From Peribacillus kribbensis DSM 17871 (GTDB taxonomy: Bacteria > Bacillota > Bacilli > Bacillales > DSM-1321), in NCBI RefSeq assembly GCF_000430765.1, contig NZ_AUMQ01000030.1, positions 124,001 to 188,000 of the forward strand: a DNA stretch of 64,000 bases, written 5' to 3'. Made by a program: the position numbers and the translations under genes. Under the pieces are notes generated by a model that did no database searches, had not been told where the DNA came from, and was given only the letters and a program-made list of their open reading frames with translations. Below, in pieces: positions 34,719-43,261 of the stretch; the first letter of the stretch is position 1, and each line of letters begins with the position of its first letter.

Positions 34719-36143
34719 GTGAAACAGCAAAGGCAGAGGGCTGTAGTAATCGGAGGGGGAATCACCGGTCTGACGGCCGCTTATTACCTGCAAAAAAAGG
34801 CCCGGGAAGAAAAACATCCTTTGGATGTGATTCTGATAGAAGCCGGCCAGCGTCTGGGAGGCAAAATCCAGACAACGAAAAGGGATGGATTTGTAATCGA
34901 AAAAGGTCCGGAGTCTTTTCTTGCCCATAAATTAAGCGCAGTCCGTCTTGCTAAAGAAGCAGGAATGGAGGATAAGCTGGTGCAGAGCATGCCCGGCAGA
35001 TCCTTTGTACTGGTCAGAGAGCGGCTGTATCCACTGCCTGGGGGGTCCGTATTAGGTGAGGAAGCCAGGATTATGCCCTTTATTTCCACTGGCTTATTCA
35101 GTCCTGTCGGCAAGCTGAGGGCGGCGGCTGATTTTGTCCTGCCGCCCTCCAGAAAAGCCGAAGATCAGTCATTAGGGCAATTTTTCAGGCGCCGTTTTGG
35201 CGGTGAAGTGGTAGAAAACTTAATCGAACCCTTATTATCGGGCATTTATGCCGGTGATATCGATCATTTAAGTCTTATGTCCACCTTTCCGGAATTTTTC
35301 CAAGCAGAGCAGACCTATAAGAGCATGATCCTTGGCATGAAGCATTTAGCACCAGCGAATGTTCCGCAGACACAAAATAAAGAGGGGGCTTTTCTGACCT
35401 TCACCACAGGTTTGGAGTCCTTTGTAGAGGCTATAGAGTCCAAGCTCGATCCGGTATCGATCATAAAGGGAGTGAAGGCGGAGCGCGCCGTGCTGGAAGG
35501 AGGCCGCTACACCATCTCGCTGAATAACGGAGAAGTGCTGTCTGCGGACTCCATTATAGCTGCTGTACCGCATCCTGCTGTCCGGCACATTTTCTCGGAA
35601 TATCCCTTCTTTGATGAATTAAAGGAAATGCCCACAACAAGTGTTGCTACTGTATCCATGGCATTTGATGCATCCGCCCTGAAAAAGGACTTCGGAGGGA
35701 CGGACTTTGTTGTATCCCGCAATAGTGATTATACAGTTACCACATTTACCTGGACCCACAAAAAATGGCCTCATTCCGCCCCGGAGGGAAAAGTACTGCT
35801 CCGCTGCTATATAGGCAGGGCTGGAGATCAGGTAGTGGTCGATTTATCGGATGATGAGATTAGGCAGGTGGTCCTGGAAGACTTAAACAAAATCATGTCG
35901 ATTACAGATGCTCCTCTTTTCACCATTGTAACCCGCTGGAAAGACGCCATGCCTCAATATACGGTAGGACACAGAGAGAGGATCGCCCGCTTGATGGAAC
36001 AGGTTAGGAAAGATCTCCCCGGAGTGGTCCTTGCCGGAAGTTCCTATGAAGGAATCAGCCTTCCGGACTGCATTCAGCAGGGAGAGGAAGCAGCTGAAAC
36101 GGTGTTCATGCAGCTAAAGGAAAAGGAAGTTATACCAGAGTGA
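34719..36143 (+). CDS. hemY: Coproporphyrinogen III oxidase HemY
   Basis: A 474-residue FAD-dependent oxidase that turns coproporphyrinogen III into coproporphyrin III. The dinucleotide-binding motif VIGGGITGLTAAYYL is near residue 8, and GSSYEGISLPDCIQQGEEAA forms the C-terminal FAD contact. Membrane-associated by family, with no clear span here. Start is GTG at 34719 with GAAGGCGA upstream. The 99-base gap after hemH may carry a processing hairpin. Order hemEHY followed by yhgD matches B. subtilis. Confidence 0.94.
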   Translation: MKQQRQRAVVIGGGITGLTAAYYLQKKAREEKHPLDVILIEAGQRLGGKIQTTKRDGFVIEKGPESFLAHKLSAVRLAKEAGMEDKLVQSMPGRSFVLVRERLYPLPGGSVLGEEARIMPFISTGLFSPVGKLRAAADFVLPPSRKAEDQSLGQFFRRRFGGEVVENLIEPLLSGIYAGDIDHLSLMSTFPEFFQAEQTYKSMILGMKHLAPANVPQTQNKEGAFLTFTTGLESFVEAIESKLDPVSIIKGVKAERAVLEGGRYTISLNNGEVLSADSIIAAVPHPAVRHIFSEYPFFDELKEMPTTSVATVSMAFDASALKKDFGGTDFVVSRNSDYTVTTFTWTHKKWPHSAPEGKVLLRCYIGRAGDQVVVDLSDDEIRQVVLEDLNKIMSITDAPLFTIVTRWKDAMPQYTVGHRERIARLMEQVRKDLPGVVLAGSSYEGISLPDCIQQGEEAAETVFMQLKEKEVIPE

Positions 36144-36182
36144 ATAAGCCAAACCAGTGCAGCAGCCGGTTTGGCTTATTAA
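36143..36182 (+). terminator. Terminator after hemY
   Basis: AATAAGCCAAACC pairs perfectly with GGTTTGGCTTATT around 12 bases. The T tail is short, but the 13-bp stem is strong. Confidence 0.75.
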
Positions 36183-36212
36183 ACGTACCTGTACGATTGC
36201 TTTCAGAACATT

Positions 36213-36241
36213 TTGTTAAATATGCAGTCCTTTTGTAATAA
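36213..36241 (+). promoter_or_regulatory. Promoter of the 45-residue protein gene
   Basis: TTGTTA (36213-36218), 17 bases, TAATAA (36236-36241), with AAAGGAGCGG about 20 bases further on. Confidence 0.5.
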
Positions 36242-36274
36242 AATAAAGGTATATGGCAAAAGGAGCGGTGTTCA

Positions 36275-36412
36275 ATGAGCCGGAAATTGCGTAGAAAACA
36301 GGCGGAGGCCGCAGCAGGCGGGCGGATGCTGAATATGATGGTAACGGTATTATTAAACGTGTGTTTCTTTTCATTCCTGGCATGTGTGATTATGTTCTTT
36401 CTTCAGTTATAG
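36275..36412 (+). CDS. Small single-span membrane protein, 45 residues
   Basis: The ATG at 36275 is preceded by AAAGGAGCGGTG and by a promoter-like pair. The product has a basic N-terminus (MSRKLRRKQAEAAAGG) and one membrane span rich in Val, Phe and Cys (VLLNVCFFSFLACVIMFFLQ). The positive N-terminus would face the cytoplasm. I do not recognise it. Having its own promoter and binding site between hemY and yhgD makes it a credible small gene; yhgD might be co-transcribed with it. Confidence 0.55.
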   Translation: MSRKLRRKQAEAAAGGRMLNMMVTVLLNVCFFSFLACVIMFFLQL

Positions 36413-36499
36413 CAGCAGGTTGTCTCCTCTGTCGTCATCTGTTATGATAAGCTTAAAATGACTGAATTATTCAATGGGTCATTAGACGGAGGAGAAAGA

Positions 36500-37072
36500 A
36501 TGACAATAGACAGGAAACAATCCATTTTAAAGGCTGCTTCCAAGTCTTTTTCCCTGTTTGGCTATAAAGCGACCACAATGGATCAGGTTGCAAAAATTGC
36601 AAATGTAGGAAAAGGGACCATTTATACCTTTTTCCATAACAAAGAGGAGCTTTTCAAGGAAATTGTCCAGGGGCTGATCCAGGAGATGATGAATGCAGCC
36701 GAAGAAACACTGGATACAGCGGCGACCTTTCATGAAAATATCCATAATGTATTATATAAAATGCTTGAATACAGACGCGACCATCAGTTCATGATCAAAC
36801 TGATGCAGGAGAAACGGGAAATGGGTACAAGAGCAGTCGTGGACATGGTCGATGAAATCGAGGAAGCGATTATTACGTATATCAGTGGAAAGATTCAAAC
36901 AGGAATTGATAATGGGAAAATCATTCCCTGCGATCCTGAGCTTACTTCCTTCATCATCCTCAAGATGTATATTACCCTTATCTTTGACTGGGAGCAGACC
37001 CATAACCCGCTGCCCAAAGAAAAAATCGCAGAACTCCTTGAAGTCTATGTTTTCAAAGGATTATCCAGATAA
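36500..37072 (+). CDS. yhgD: TetR-family transcriptional regulator YhgD
   Basis: A 190-residue TetR regulator. The helix-turn-helix is at residues 10-55: SKSFSLFGYKATTMDQVAKI, then GKGTIYTFFHNKEELFKEI. The C-terminal ligand domain is helical and of unknown specificity. Start is ATG at 36500, preceded by GGAGGAG; an in-frame ATG at 36458 is upstream of that site. In B. subtilis the neighbouring target is yhgE, which is absent here, so its target is elsewhere or nearby. Followed by a strong terminator. Confidence 0.85.
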   Translation: MTIDRKQSILKAASKSFSLFGYKATTMDQVAKIANVGKGTIYTFFHNKEELFKEIVQGLIQEMMNAAEETLDTAATFHENIHNVLYKMLEYRRDHQFMIKLMQEKREMGTRAVVDMVDEIEEAIITYISGKIQTGIDNGKIIPCDPELTSFIILKMYITLIFDWEQTHNPLPKEKIAELLEVYVFKGLSR

Positions 37073-37076
37073 TATA

Positions 37077-37106
37077 AAACCAGCCGGGCATCCGGCTGGT
37101 TTTTTC
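37077..37106 (+). terminator. Terminator after yhgD
   Basis: AACCAGCCGG pairs with CCGGCTGGTT, followed by T residues. It may also end the convergent yhfH gene. Confidence 0.88.
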
Positions 37107-37115
37107 CTGCTCTTC

Positions 37116-37247
37116 CTATTTAGAAATCTGCAGACAGGACTCGCATTTATTGCCATAGCATTCATGCTGCTCCTGAATGGTTTCTCCACATTCCGCGCAC
37201 TGCTTTGCGGGAAGGTTCTTAAAGAATTCTAGGCTGCTTAGGATCAT
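37116..37247 (-). CDS. yhfH: YhfH-family zinc-ribbon microprotein
   Basis: A 43-residue protein with two Cys pairs: CAEC (residues 17-20) and CESC (35-38), separated by a segment with His and Cys (EEQHECYGN-like, here QEQHECYGNK). This would form a small zinc ribbon. The N-terminal SLEFFKNLP is typical of YhfH. Start is ATG at 37247 with CAGGAGG six bases upstream. It lies between yhgD and yhfI, the expected place. Function is unknown. Confidence 0.85.
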   Translation of the reverse strand: MILSSLEFFKNLPAKQCAECGETIQEQHECYGNKCESCLQISK

Positions 37248-37295
37248 AGTCAACGCCTCCTGTTTGATTATTCAGAAAATTAAATGATTACTAGT

Positions 37296-37324
37296 ATTGT
37301 ATTATAACAGTTTTGAAAGGTCAA
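37296..37324 (-). promoter_or_regulatory. Promoter of yhfH
   Basis: Minus strand TTGACC (37324-37319), a 17-base spacer, TACAAT (37301-37296). Confidence 0.65.
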
Positions 37325-37418
37325 GTTATGTAGTATAACAAAATGTAAAAAGATGAAAAAATAGGCATAATGATTTATGATTTAACTATTCCATGCTAAA
37401 TTGACGGGAGGAAATAAT

Positions 37419-38153
37419 GTGAAACTTACCATCCTTGGCTGCTGGGGAGGTTATCCTGCCCAGAATGACGCTTCTGCAGGATACCTGCTGGAGCATGAAG
37501 ACTTTACCCTGCTTGTGGACTGCGGCAGCGCTGTGCTGTCCAAGCTGCAGAATCACACAGCTCCCCGAAATTTAAACGGTGTGATACTTTCTCACTATGA
37601 TGCCGATCATATTGCAGATATAGGGGTGCTGCAGCATGCCCTGTTAATTGATAAAATGCTTGGCAATGAAAAGGAAGCCCTTCCAATATACGGTCATACT
37701 CTCGATTCCAAAGGATTCAGCAGCCTCACGTATAAGGATATAACAAAGGGTGCGGCTTATTCGGACGAGGAGGCTTTGGAAATAGGCCCCTTCACTTTTA
37801 CATTCTTAAAAACGAGACATGGCGCACCCTGCTTTGCCATAAGGATCGAATGTGACGGGAGAACGATGGTGTACACCGGGGATACCTCATATTTCGAGGA
37901 GCTTGCGGACTTCTCCAAGGACGCTGACCTGCTTTTATGTGAAAGCAATTTTTATAAGGGAATGGATGGAGAAAAGGCTGGCCATATGACAAGCACGGAT
38001 GCAGGTACTCTCGCACAAAAGGCAGAAGTGAAGCTTCTTGTATTGACACATCTCCCGCATTTTGGGGAGGTCAGCCAGCTGCAGGAGCAGGCCGCAGAGG
38101 TGTTCGAGCGCCAAATTATCATCGCACGAAGCGGTATGGAGTATTACATTTGA
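37419..38153 (+). CDS. yhfI: MBL-fold metallohydrolase YhfI
   Basis: A 244-residue metallo-beta-lactamase fold protein, probably an RNase Z-like or phosphodiesterase-like hydrolase. The metal motif reads SHYDADHIAD (His59, Asp61, Asp63, His64), where the canonical form is HxHxDH. Further ligands appear in TRHGAPCFAIR, TGDTSYF and THLPHFG. The His-to-Asp change at position 61 may alter metal binding. Start is GTG at 37419 with GGGAGG seven bases upstream. It ends 18 bases before lplJ and is probably in the same operon. Confidence 0.85.
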   Translation: MKLTILGCWGGYPAQNDASAGYLLEHEDFTLLVDCGSAVLSKLQNHTAPRNLNGVILSHYDADHIADIGVLQHALLIDKMLGNEKEALPIYGHTLDSKGFSSLTYKDITKGAAYSDEEALEIGPFTFTFLKTRHGAPCFAIRIECDGRTMVYTGDTSYFEELADFSKDADLLLCESNFYKGMDGEKAGHMTSTDAGTLAQKAEVKLLVLTHLPHFGEVSQLQEQAAEVFERQIIIARSGMEYYI

Positions 38154-38171
38154 TTCAGGAGGACAAGACAC

Positions 38172-39158
38172 ATGCTTTTTATTGATAACAAAGGAATTAC
38201 GGATCCAAGCATCAATCTGGCAATTGAAGAATATGCCTTGAAAAATTTAGATATTGAGGAAACGTATCTGCTATTTTATATCAATGAACCATCCATCATC
38301 ATCGGGAAAAACCAGAATACCATTGAAGAAATCAATCGTAATTATGTGGAAGAGCATAACATCCATGTTGTAAGAAGACTGTCAGGCGGGGGCGCTGTTT
38401 ACCATGATACCGGCAACCTGAATTTCAGCTTCATCACAAAGGATGATGGAGAAAGCTTCCATAATTTCAGGAAGTTTACGGAGCCTGTGGTAGAAGCTCT
38501 TAGAAAGCTTGGGGTGAATGCGGAATTAAGCGGCCGGAACGACCTTGAAGCAGAAGGGCGTAAAATCTCCGGGAATGCACAGTTCTCAACCCGCGGCCGA
38601 ATGTTCAGCCATGGCACCCTGCTTTTCAGCTCTGAAATGGAAAATGTAGTGTCTGCCCTTAATGTAAAGCAGGAAAAGATTGCTTCCAAAGGGATTAAAT
38701 CGATCCGCAGCAGGGTGGCCAATATATCCGAGTTTTTAAAAGAGCCGATGACAATCGAGGAATTCAGGAGCACACTTCTTCAGTACATCTTCAATATGGA
38801 GGAAGTTCAGGAATATGTCCTGACTGAACAAGATTGGGAAAATATCCGCAAGCTGTCTGAAGAAAGATACCGGAACTGGGAATGGAACTATGGTAAATCC
38901 CCTAAATTCAATCTTCAGAGGAGCCATCGTTTCCCTGTGGGCAGCATTGATATCAGACTGGAAGTGAATAAGGGGAAAATCGAGGAGTGCAGGATTTTCG
39001 GTGATTTCTTCGGTGTAGGGGATGTTCACGATATTGAGGAAAAGTTGACCGGAAAGAGATATGACCGCTCTGAAATCACGAATGCTCTTGAGGATATCCA
39101 TATTCAGCACTATTTTGGAAATATATCAAAGGAAGATTTCATCCAGCTGGTATATTGA
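38172..39158 (+). CDS. lplJ: Lipoate-protein ligase LplJ
   Basis: A 328-residue enzyme that activates lipoate with ATP and attaches it to dehydrogenase E2 and GcvH subunits. The motif VVRRLSGGGAVYHDTGNLNF (about residue 68) holds the lipoyl-AMP site, followed by GRKISGNAQF with the catalytic Lys. AGGAGG lies seven bases before the ATG. It is downstream of yhfI, as in B. subtilis, and a terminator follows. Confidence 0.93.
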   Translation: MLFIDNKGITDPSINLAIEEYALKNLDIEETYLLFYINEPSIIIGKNQNTIEEINRNYVEEHNIHVVRRLSGGGAVYHDTGNLNFSFITKDDGESFHNFRKFTEPVVEALRKLGVNAELSGRNDLEAEGRKISGNAQFSTRGRMFSHGTLLFSSEMENVVSALNVKQEKIASKGIKSIRSRVANISEFLKEPMTIEEFRSTLLQYIFNMEEVQEYVLTEQDWENIRKLSEERYRNWEWNYGKSPKFNLQRSHRFPVGSIDIRLEVNKGKIEECRIFGDFFGVGDVHDIEEKLTGKRYDRSEITNALEDIHIQHYFGNISKEDFIQLVY

Positions 39159-39169
39159 TGCAGGATCCG

Positions 39170-39208
39170 GGCTGGCTTCCATGTACAGGCAGCCAGCTTT
39201 ATTTTTGT
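39170..39208 (+). terminator. Terminator after lplJ
   Basis: GCTGGCTTCC pairs with GGCAGCCAGC (one mismatch), followed by TTTATTTTT. Confidence 0.8.
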
Positions 39209-39236
39209 TAGTATCCGCCTTTTTTTAACTCCAGGG

Positions 39237-39265
39237 TTGAAGAAAGGGCTATATTTTACTATAAT
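39237..39265 (+). promoter_or_regulatory. Sigma-A promoter of lcfB
   Basis: TTGAAG (39237-39242), exactly 17 bases, TATAAT (39260-39265). The start site should fall just upstream of the FadR-type operator. Confidence 0.75.
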
Positions 39266-39285
39266 ATTATTTGAAAATTAAAAAT

Positions 39286-39304
39286 ATGAATGACTATTCA
39301 TTCA
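39286..39304 (+). promoter_or_regulatory. FadR-type operator of lcfB
   Basis: ATGAATGACTATTCATTCA matches the palindrome ATGAATGAntAnTCATTCAT bound by the TetR-type regulator FadR of B. subtilis. It lies about 14 bases after the predicted transcription start. Long-chain acyl-CoA should release the repressor, inducing lcfB during fatty acid use. Confidence 0.85.
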
Positions 39305-39326
39305 GAAGTCAAGAAGGAGGGAAACT

Positions 39327-40874
39327 ATGAATTTATCAAGGAGATTGCATGAAACGGCCGGAGGGGCCGCTGATAAAACAGCTTATATCTTTATGGAGCA
39401 GAAGACCTCGTATGGGCAATTGGATTCTGCTATATCAAAGTTTGCAAATTCGCTGAGGGACCTTGGCATTAAAAAAGGTGACCATATCGCCCTGGTCTTG
39501 GGGAATACCCCGCATTTCATTATTGGATTGTATGGCGCTTTACGTGCGGGTGCAACCGTTATTCCGATCAACCCCATCTATACTCCTGATGAAATCGGAT
39601 ATATCATCAGCAATGGGGATGTCAAGCTTGTCATTACACTCGATATTATCCTGCCGCTGATGGAGGCATTGGATCCCGCTATGCCAAATGTAAAGCATAT
39701 TGTCTATTGTCACACCTCAAAGGAAGGCACAGGAAATCTCACAGACTTATCGATTTATCCAAAATTGAAACCGGTTACATACTTGATTGAAACAGGAAAC
39801 CCTGCCTATCTGGAGGCAGATACCTGCGAAGATGATACTGCTGTGATCCTCTACACATCGGGTACAACTGGAAAACCGAAAGGAGCCATGCTTACCCATA
39901 AGAACCTCTACAAGAATGCGGATGATGTAGGCACCTATCTTAAAATGAATGAAAGCGATTCTGTTATTACAGCGCTTCCTATGTTCCATGTGTTTTGCCT
40001 CACCGTCTCACTGAACGCCCCTTTATTACAGGGAGCCACTCTCTTGATCATGCCAAAATTCAGTCCCAAGGAAGTATTCCGGCTGGCAGCGAAGTATGAG
40101 GCTACCGTGTTTGCCGGTGTTCCAACCATGTATAACTTCCTATACCAGTTCCCTGATGGAAACTCAGATGATTTAAAATCTCTGCGCCTGTGCATTTCCG
40201 GGGGAGCGGCCATGCCGGTTTCCCTTCTAAAAGAGTTTGAGAAAAAATTTAAAGTGGTCGTTTCAGAAGGCTATGGATTGTCCGAAGCATCTCCTGTCAC
40301 CTGCTTTAATCCTTTGGACCGCCCAAGGAAACCAGGCTCCATCGGGACCAATATTTTGAATGTGGAAAATAAGGTCATGAACGAGCTTGGGGAGGAGGTC
40401 CCGCCCGGCCAGGTAGGAGAGCTTGCCGTTAAAGGCCCGAATGTCATGAAGGGTTATTATAAAATGCCTGAGGAAACCGCGGCGGTTCTTAAAGACGGCT
40501 GGCTTTATACCGGTGATCTCGCCAGGATGGATGAAGAGGGCTATTTCTATATTGTGGACAGAAAAAAGGATCTTGTAATTGTAGGAGGCTATAATGTGTA
40601 TCCTCGGGAAGTGGAGGAGGTCCTTTTTGCGCACCCTCATATTGTGGAGGCAGCCGTCATCGGAGTGCCGGATCCAAATCAGGGAGAGGCGGTCTATGCA
40701 TTTGTCGTCTCCGACTCAAAGGACGTGACCGGCGGGGATTTGACCGCTTATTGCAGGGAGCATCTGGCTAAATATAAAGTACCATCGGCTTTCGAGTTCC
40801 TGGAGGAGCTGCCGAAAAATACGACAGGCAAAATACTCAGAAGAACATTGAAACCCTCTGTTTCACAGGTCTAA
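39327..40874 (+). CDS. lcfB: Long-chain acyl-CoA ligase LcfB
   Basis: A 515-residue adenylate-forming enzyme that makes acyl-CoA from fatty acid, ATP and CoA. Motifs in order: YTSGTTGKPKGAMLTHKN (about residue 172), SEGYGLSEASPVTCFNP (about 311), YTGDLARMDEEGYFYIVDR (about 393) and PKNTTGKILRRTL near the C-terminus with the catalytic Lys. AAGGAGG precedes the ATG. A FadR operator and a 17-spacer promoter lie just upstream. A terminator follows; the enzyme feeds beta-oxidation. Confidence 0.93.
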   Translation: MNLSRRLHETAGGAADKTAYIFMEQKTSYGQLDSAISKFANSLRDLGIKKGDHIALVLGNTPHFIIGLYGALRAGATVIPINPIYTPDEIGYIISNGDVKLVITLDIILPLMEALDPAMPNVKHIVYCHTSKEGTGNLTDLSIYPKLKPVTYLIETGNPAYLEADTCEDDTAVILYTSGTTGKPKGAMLTHKNLYKNADDVGTYLKMNESDSVITALPMFHVFCLTVSLNAPLLQGATLLIMPKFSPKEVFRLAAKYEATVFAGVPTMYNFLYQFPDGNSDDLKSLRLCISGGAAMPVSLLKEFEKKFKVVVSEGYGLSEASPVTCFNPLDRPRKPGSIGTNILNVENKVMNELGEEVPPGQVGELAVKGPNVMKGYYKMPEETAAVLKDGWLYTGDLARMDEEGYFYIVDRKKDLVIVGGYNVYPREVEEVLFAHPHIVEAAVIGVPDPNQGEAVYAFVVSDSKDVTGGDLTAYCREHLAKYKVPSAFEFLEELPKNTTGKILRRTLKPSVSQV

Positions 40875-40890
40875 ATGATGCTTCAGGGAA

Positions 40891-40927
40891 CAGGCGGCGC
40901 CCGTTGTATTAGGGCTGCCGCCTTTTT
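40891..40927 (+). terminator. Terminator after lcfB
   Basis: AGGCGGC pairs with GCCGCCT around a 17-base loop, then five T. Confidence 0.75.
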
Positions 40928-41018
40928 GGCTATCCGGAAACTAATCAAGGCCTAAAAGGAGAATCCGAAATACATAGCGGAGTGAACTCCCTTTCTGAAA
41001 GTCTAAGAAAATCCAATT

Positions 41019-41033
41019 TTTACAAATTGTAAA
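41019..41033. promoter_or_regulatory. Palindrome upstream of the enoyl-CoA hydratase gene
   Basis: TTTACAAATTGTAAA is a perfect 15-base inverted repeat about 80 bases before the start codon. It could be an operator; it does not match the FadR consensus. Confidence 0.4.
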
Positions 41034-41114
41034 TATCTTGAATTTTTCTGTTTTTCGCTTAAGGCTCAGGGGAAAAGACTTACTAAGAGTCTAAAGGAGA
41101 GAGGTGGCAACCGA

Positions 41115-41963
41115 ATGAATGCATCAGGAAAAGACACAACACCAGCCAGCTGGAATTCCCATGTTTTAATGGAAAAAGGGTCTGGCAATTCTTCCATCCT
41201 GTATGAGGTCGATTCATTCCGCGCTTATATTACCTTAAATAGAGAAAAAAGCCTTAATGCCTTGACTTTTTCCATGCTCCAGCGGCTGGATGAAGTGGTG
41301 AAGGATATTCATGGGAATTCCCAGGTAAGGATGGTGGTGATTTCAGGGGCTGGAGACAGAGCCTTCAGCGCTGGGATGGATCTTCAAGAGCTGGAAGCAT
41401 TCAAACCGGAGGAAATCATGGAATTCCAAAAACTTCTGGGAAACATCTGCAGCTCAATCGAGGGGCTGCCGCAGCCGACAGTTGCCGCAGTGAATGGATA
41501 TGCGTTTGGTGCGGGCCTGGAGCTGGCACTGGCATGTGATATAAGAATTGGAATTGAACATGCCCTGCTCGGATTCACGGACACAAGCTTTGGTCTGATC
41601 CCTGGAAGCGGAGGAACCCAGAGACTCCCCAGGCTGATCGGTGAATCCAGGGCACTCGAGATGATTCTGACAGGAAGGAGGGTTACAACGACGGAAGCGC
41701 TTGCTTATGGTCTCTTCACCAAAACAGCTTCTCATAGTTCCTTCAGTCAGACAGTAGAAGATTATGCGGACCTTCTCCTGCAAAATGCCCCTATTGCTAT
41801 GGCACAGGCTAAGTCGGCGATGAAAAAAGGGCTGAAAACTACATTTGCAGAGGGACTTCTGCTTGAAGGAGATTCGTTTAGAAAAACCGTTCAAACAGAA
41901 GACCGAATGGAAGCGATGGCTGCCTACAGGGAAAAGCGCAGGCCAGTATTTAAAGCAAAATAA
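41115..41963 (+). CDS. Enoyl-CoA hydratase/isomerase family protein
   Basis: A 282-residue crotonase. Oxyanion-hole segments are AFSAGMDLQEL and NGYAFGAGLELALACD; SFGLIPGSGGTQRLPRLIG follows, and REKRRPVFKAK ends the protein. An unusual N-terminal extension of about 30 residues precedes the fold (MNASGKDTTPASWNS). GAGAGAGGTGG precedes the ATG at 41115. It sits after lcfB and may act in the same fatty acid or branched-chain acid breakdown. Exact substrate is unknown. Confidence 0.85.
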   Translation: MNASGKDTTPASWNSHVLMEKGSGNSSILYEVDSFRAYITLNREKSLNALTFSMLQRLDEVVKDIHGNSQVRMVVISGAGDRAFSAGMDLQELEAFKPEEIMEFQKLLGNICSSIEGLPQPTVAAVNGYAFGAGLELALACDIRIGIEHALLGFTDTSFGLIPGSGGTQRLPRLIGESRALEMILTGRRVTTTEALAYGLFTKTASHSSFSQTVEDYADLLLQNAPIAMAQAKSAMKKGLKTTFAEGLLLEGDSFRKTVQTEDRMEAMAAYREKRRPVFKAK

Positions 41964-41985
41964 AACAAAGCATCACAGGCTCTTG

Positions 41986-42021
41986 ATACTCTCCTCTCGT
42001 ATGATAGCGGAGGGTTTTTTT
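41986..42021 (+). terminator. Terminator after the enoyl-CoA hydratase gene
   Basis: ACTCTCC pairs with GGAGGGT around 14 bases, followed by seven T. Confidence 0.78.
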
Positions 42022-42045
42022 ATTTGTCTTTTTTTAACCTTTGTA

Positions 42046-42075
42046 TTGAATAATAGTTTTATATATAAGTATAAT
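42046..42075 (+). promoter_or_regulatory. Promoter of azlCD
   Basis: TTGAAT (42046-42051), 18 bases, TATAAT (42070-42075). A second TTGACA (42106-42111) would put the start too close to the ribosome binding site. Confidence 0.5.
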
Positions 42076-42151
42076 TTATAAAATACATACATGTGATTTG
42101 CTTTATTGACAACAGGCTATAGGTAAACTAGAAAAGGAGATGCACGCACCC

Positions 42152-42871
42152 ATGCAGGAAATTGCAGTCAAGAAAGAAATGTCTTCCTTTCGTCGAGGAA
42201 TGCAGGAGGGGACAAGCATAGCGATCGGCTATTTTCCGATAGCGCTTACCTTTGGCTTAATTGCCAAAAGCACTGGCCTGGCCCTGTCAGAAACAGTTCT
42301 AATGAGTCTCATTGTGTTTGCAGGCGCCTCTCAATATATGGCCTTGAACCTTTTGTCCCTTGGCACCGGAATTTATGAGATTATTCTTACGACCTTCATT
42401 GTGAATATCAGGCATTTCCTTATGTCTGCATCTTTAAGGGAAAAAACAGAGGATGACCATGTGTTAAAACAGGCGGCATTTGCATTTGGGATTACCGATG
42501 AAACTTTTTCCGTTGCTTCGATTAATAGTTCCCCGGTGACATCAGGCTATATGTTTGGTGTGAATGGGGTTGCCTATGCAAGCTGGGTCATCTGCTCGGG
42601 GCTTGGCTTTATTTTTGGTGCTGCACTTCCCCATGTGCTCCAGGAAAGCATGTCTATTGCCCTGTATGCCATGTTCATTGGACTTTTGGTGCCGTCCTTG
42701 AAGGGTAACAAAAAAGTCATACTTCTTGCTGTAACATCTGCCTGCCTGAACAGTGCTTTTACACTGTCCCATTTCCTTGGCACAGGCTGGTCCATAGTAA
42801 CTTCCACTTTAATATCTGCCGTGCTGGTTGAAGCGGTAGATGGGGCCAGAAAGCGAGGGAAAGAAGCATGA
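42152..42871 (+). CDS. azlC: AzlC family branched-chain amino acid exporter subunit
   Basis: A 239-residue membrane protein of the AzlC family. GTSIAIGYFPIALTFGLIAK, LIVFAGASQYMALNLLSLG and NIRHFLMSASL are typical. With AzlD it forms an exporter for branched-chain amino acids or analogues. Start is taken as the ATG at 42152; the in-frame ATG at 42140 directly abuts GGAG and seems unusable. The azlD start overlaps its stop by four bases. The pair is elsewhere in B. subtilis, so it is an insertion relative to that order. Confidence 0.85.
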   Translation: MQEIAVKKEMSSFRRGMQEGTSIAIGYFPIALTFGLIAKSTGLALSETVLMSLIVFAGASQYMALNLLSLGTGIYEIILTTFIVNIRHFLMSASLREKTEDDHVLKQAAFAFGITDETFSVASINSSPVTSGYMFGVNGVAYASWVICSGLGFIFGAALPHVLQESMSIALYAMFIGLLVPSLKGNKKVILLAVTSACLNSAFTLSHFLGTGWSIVTSTLISAVLVEAVDGARKRGKEA

Positions 42872-43173
42872 ACACATCTATATTACTGATGATTATCGGA
42901 ATGGGGGCCGTGACCTACATACCCAGGGCCCTGCCCTTTGTGCTGTTTAAAAACAGGGAGCTGCCGCCTTTTCTACAGGGCGTTTTGCGGAACATTCCCT
43001 TCGCCACGCTGGGAGCACTTATTTTTCCCGCTGTCCTGCTCATTCAGGATAATATTTTATACGGGCTCATAGGAGCCGCAGCTGCTTTCCTGCTATCCTA
43101 TCTGGGGCTGAATGTCATTGTTTCGGTATTAGGCTCCATTGTAGTGCTTACCTTATATTCAGCCATTTTTTAG
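42868..43173 (+). CDS. azlD: AzlD domain-containing subunit
   Basis: A 101-residue membrane protein with three or four spans. ITYIPRALPF-type sequence (here VTYIPRALPFVLFK) and LPPFLQGVLRNIPFATLGAL are characteristic of AzlD. It starts inside the azlC stop (ATGA), so the two are translated together. No clear terminator before yhfN is visible. Confidence 0.87.
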   Translation: MNTSILLMIIGMGAVTYIPRALPFVLFKNRELPPFLQGVLRNIPFATLGALIFPAVLLIQDNILYGLIGAAAAFLLSYLGLNVIVSVLGSIVVLTLYSAIF

Positions 43174-43261
43174 CCGGCTTTGTCATGACCCGAATAATCG
43201 GTTCTAAATCCCAGTCAATTCGGCTACATTATAAGGAAAGCTCGTACGGAAGGAGAATAAT

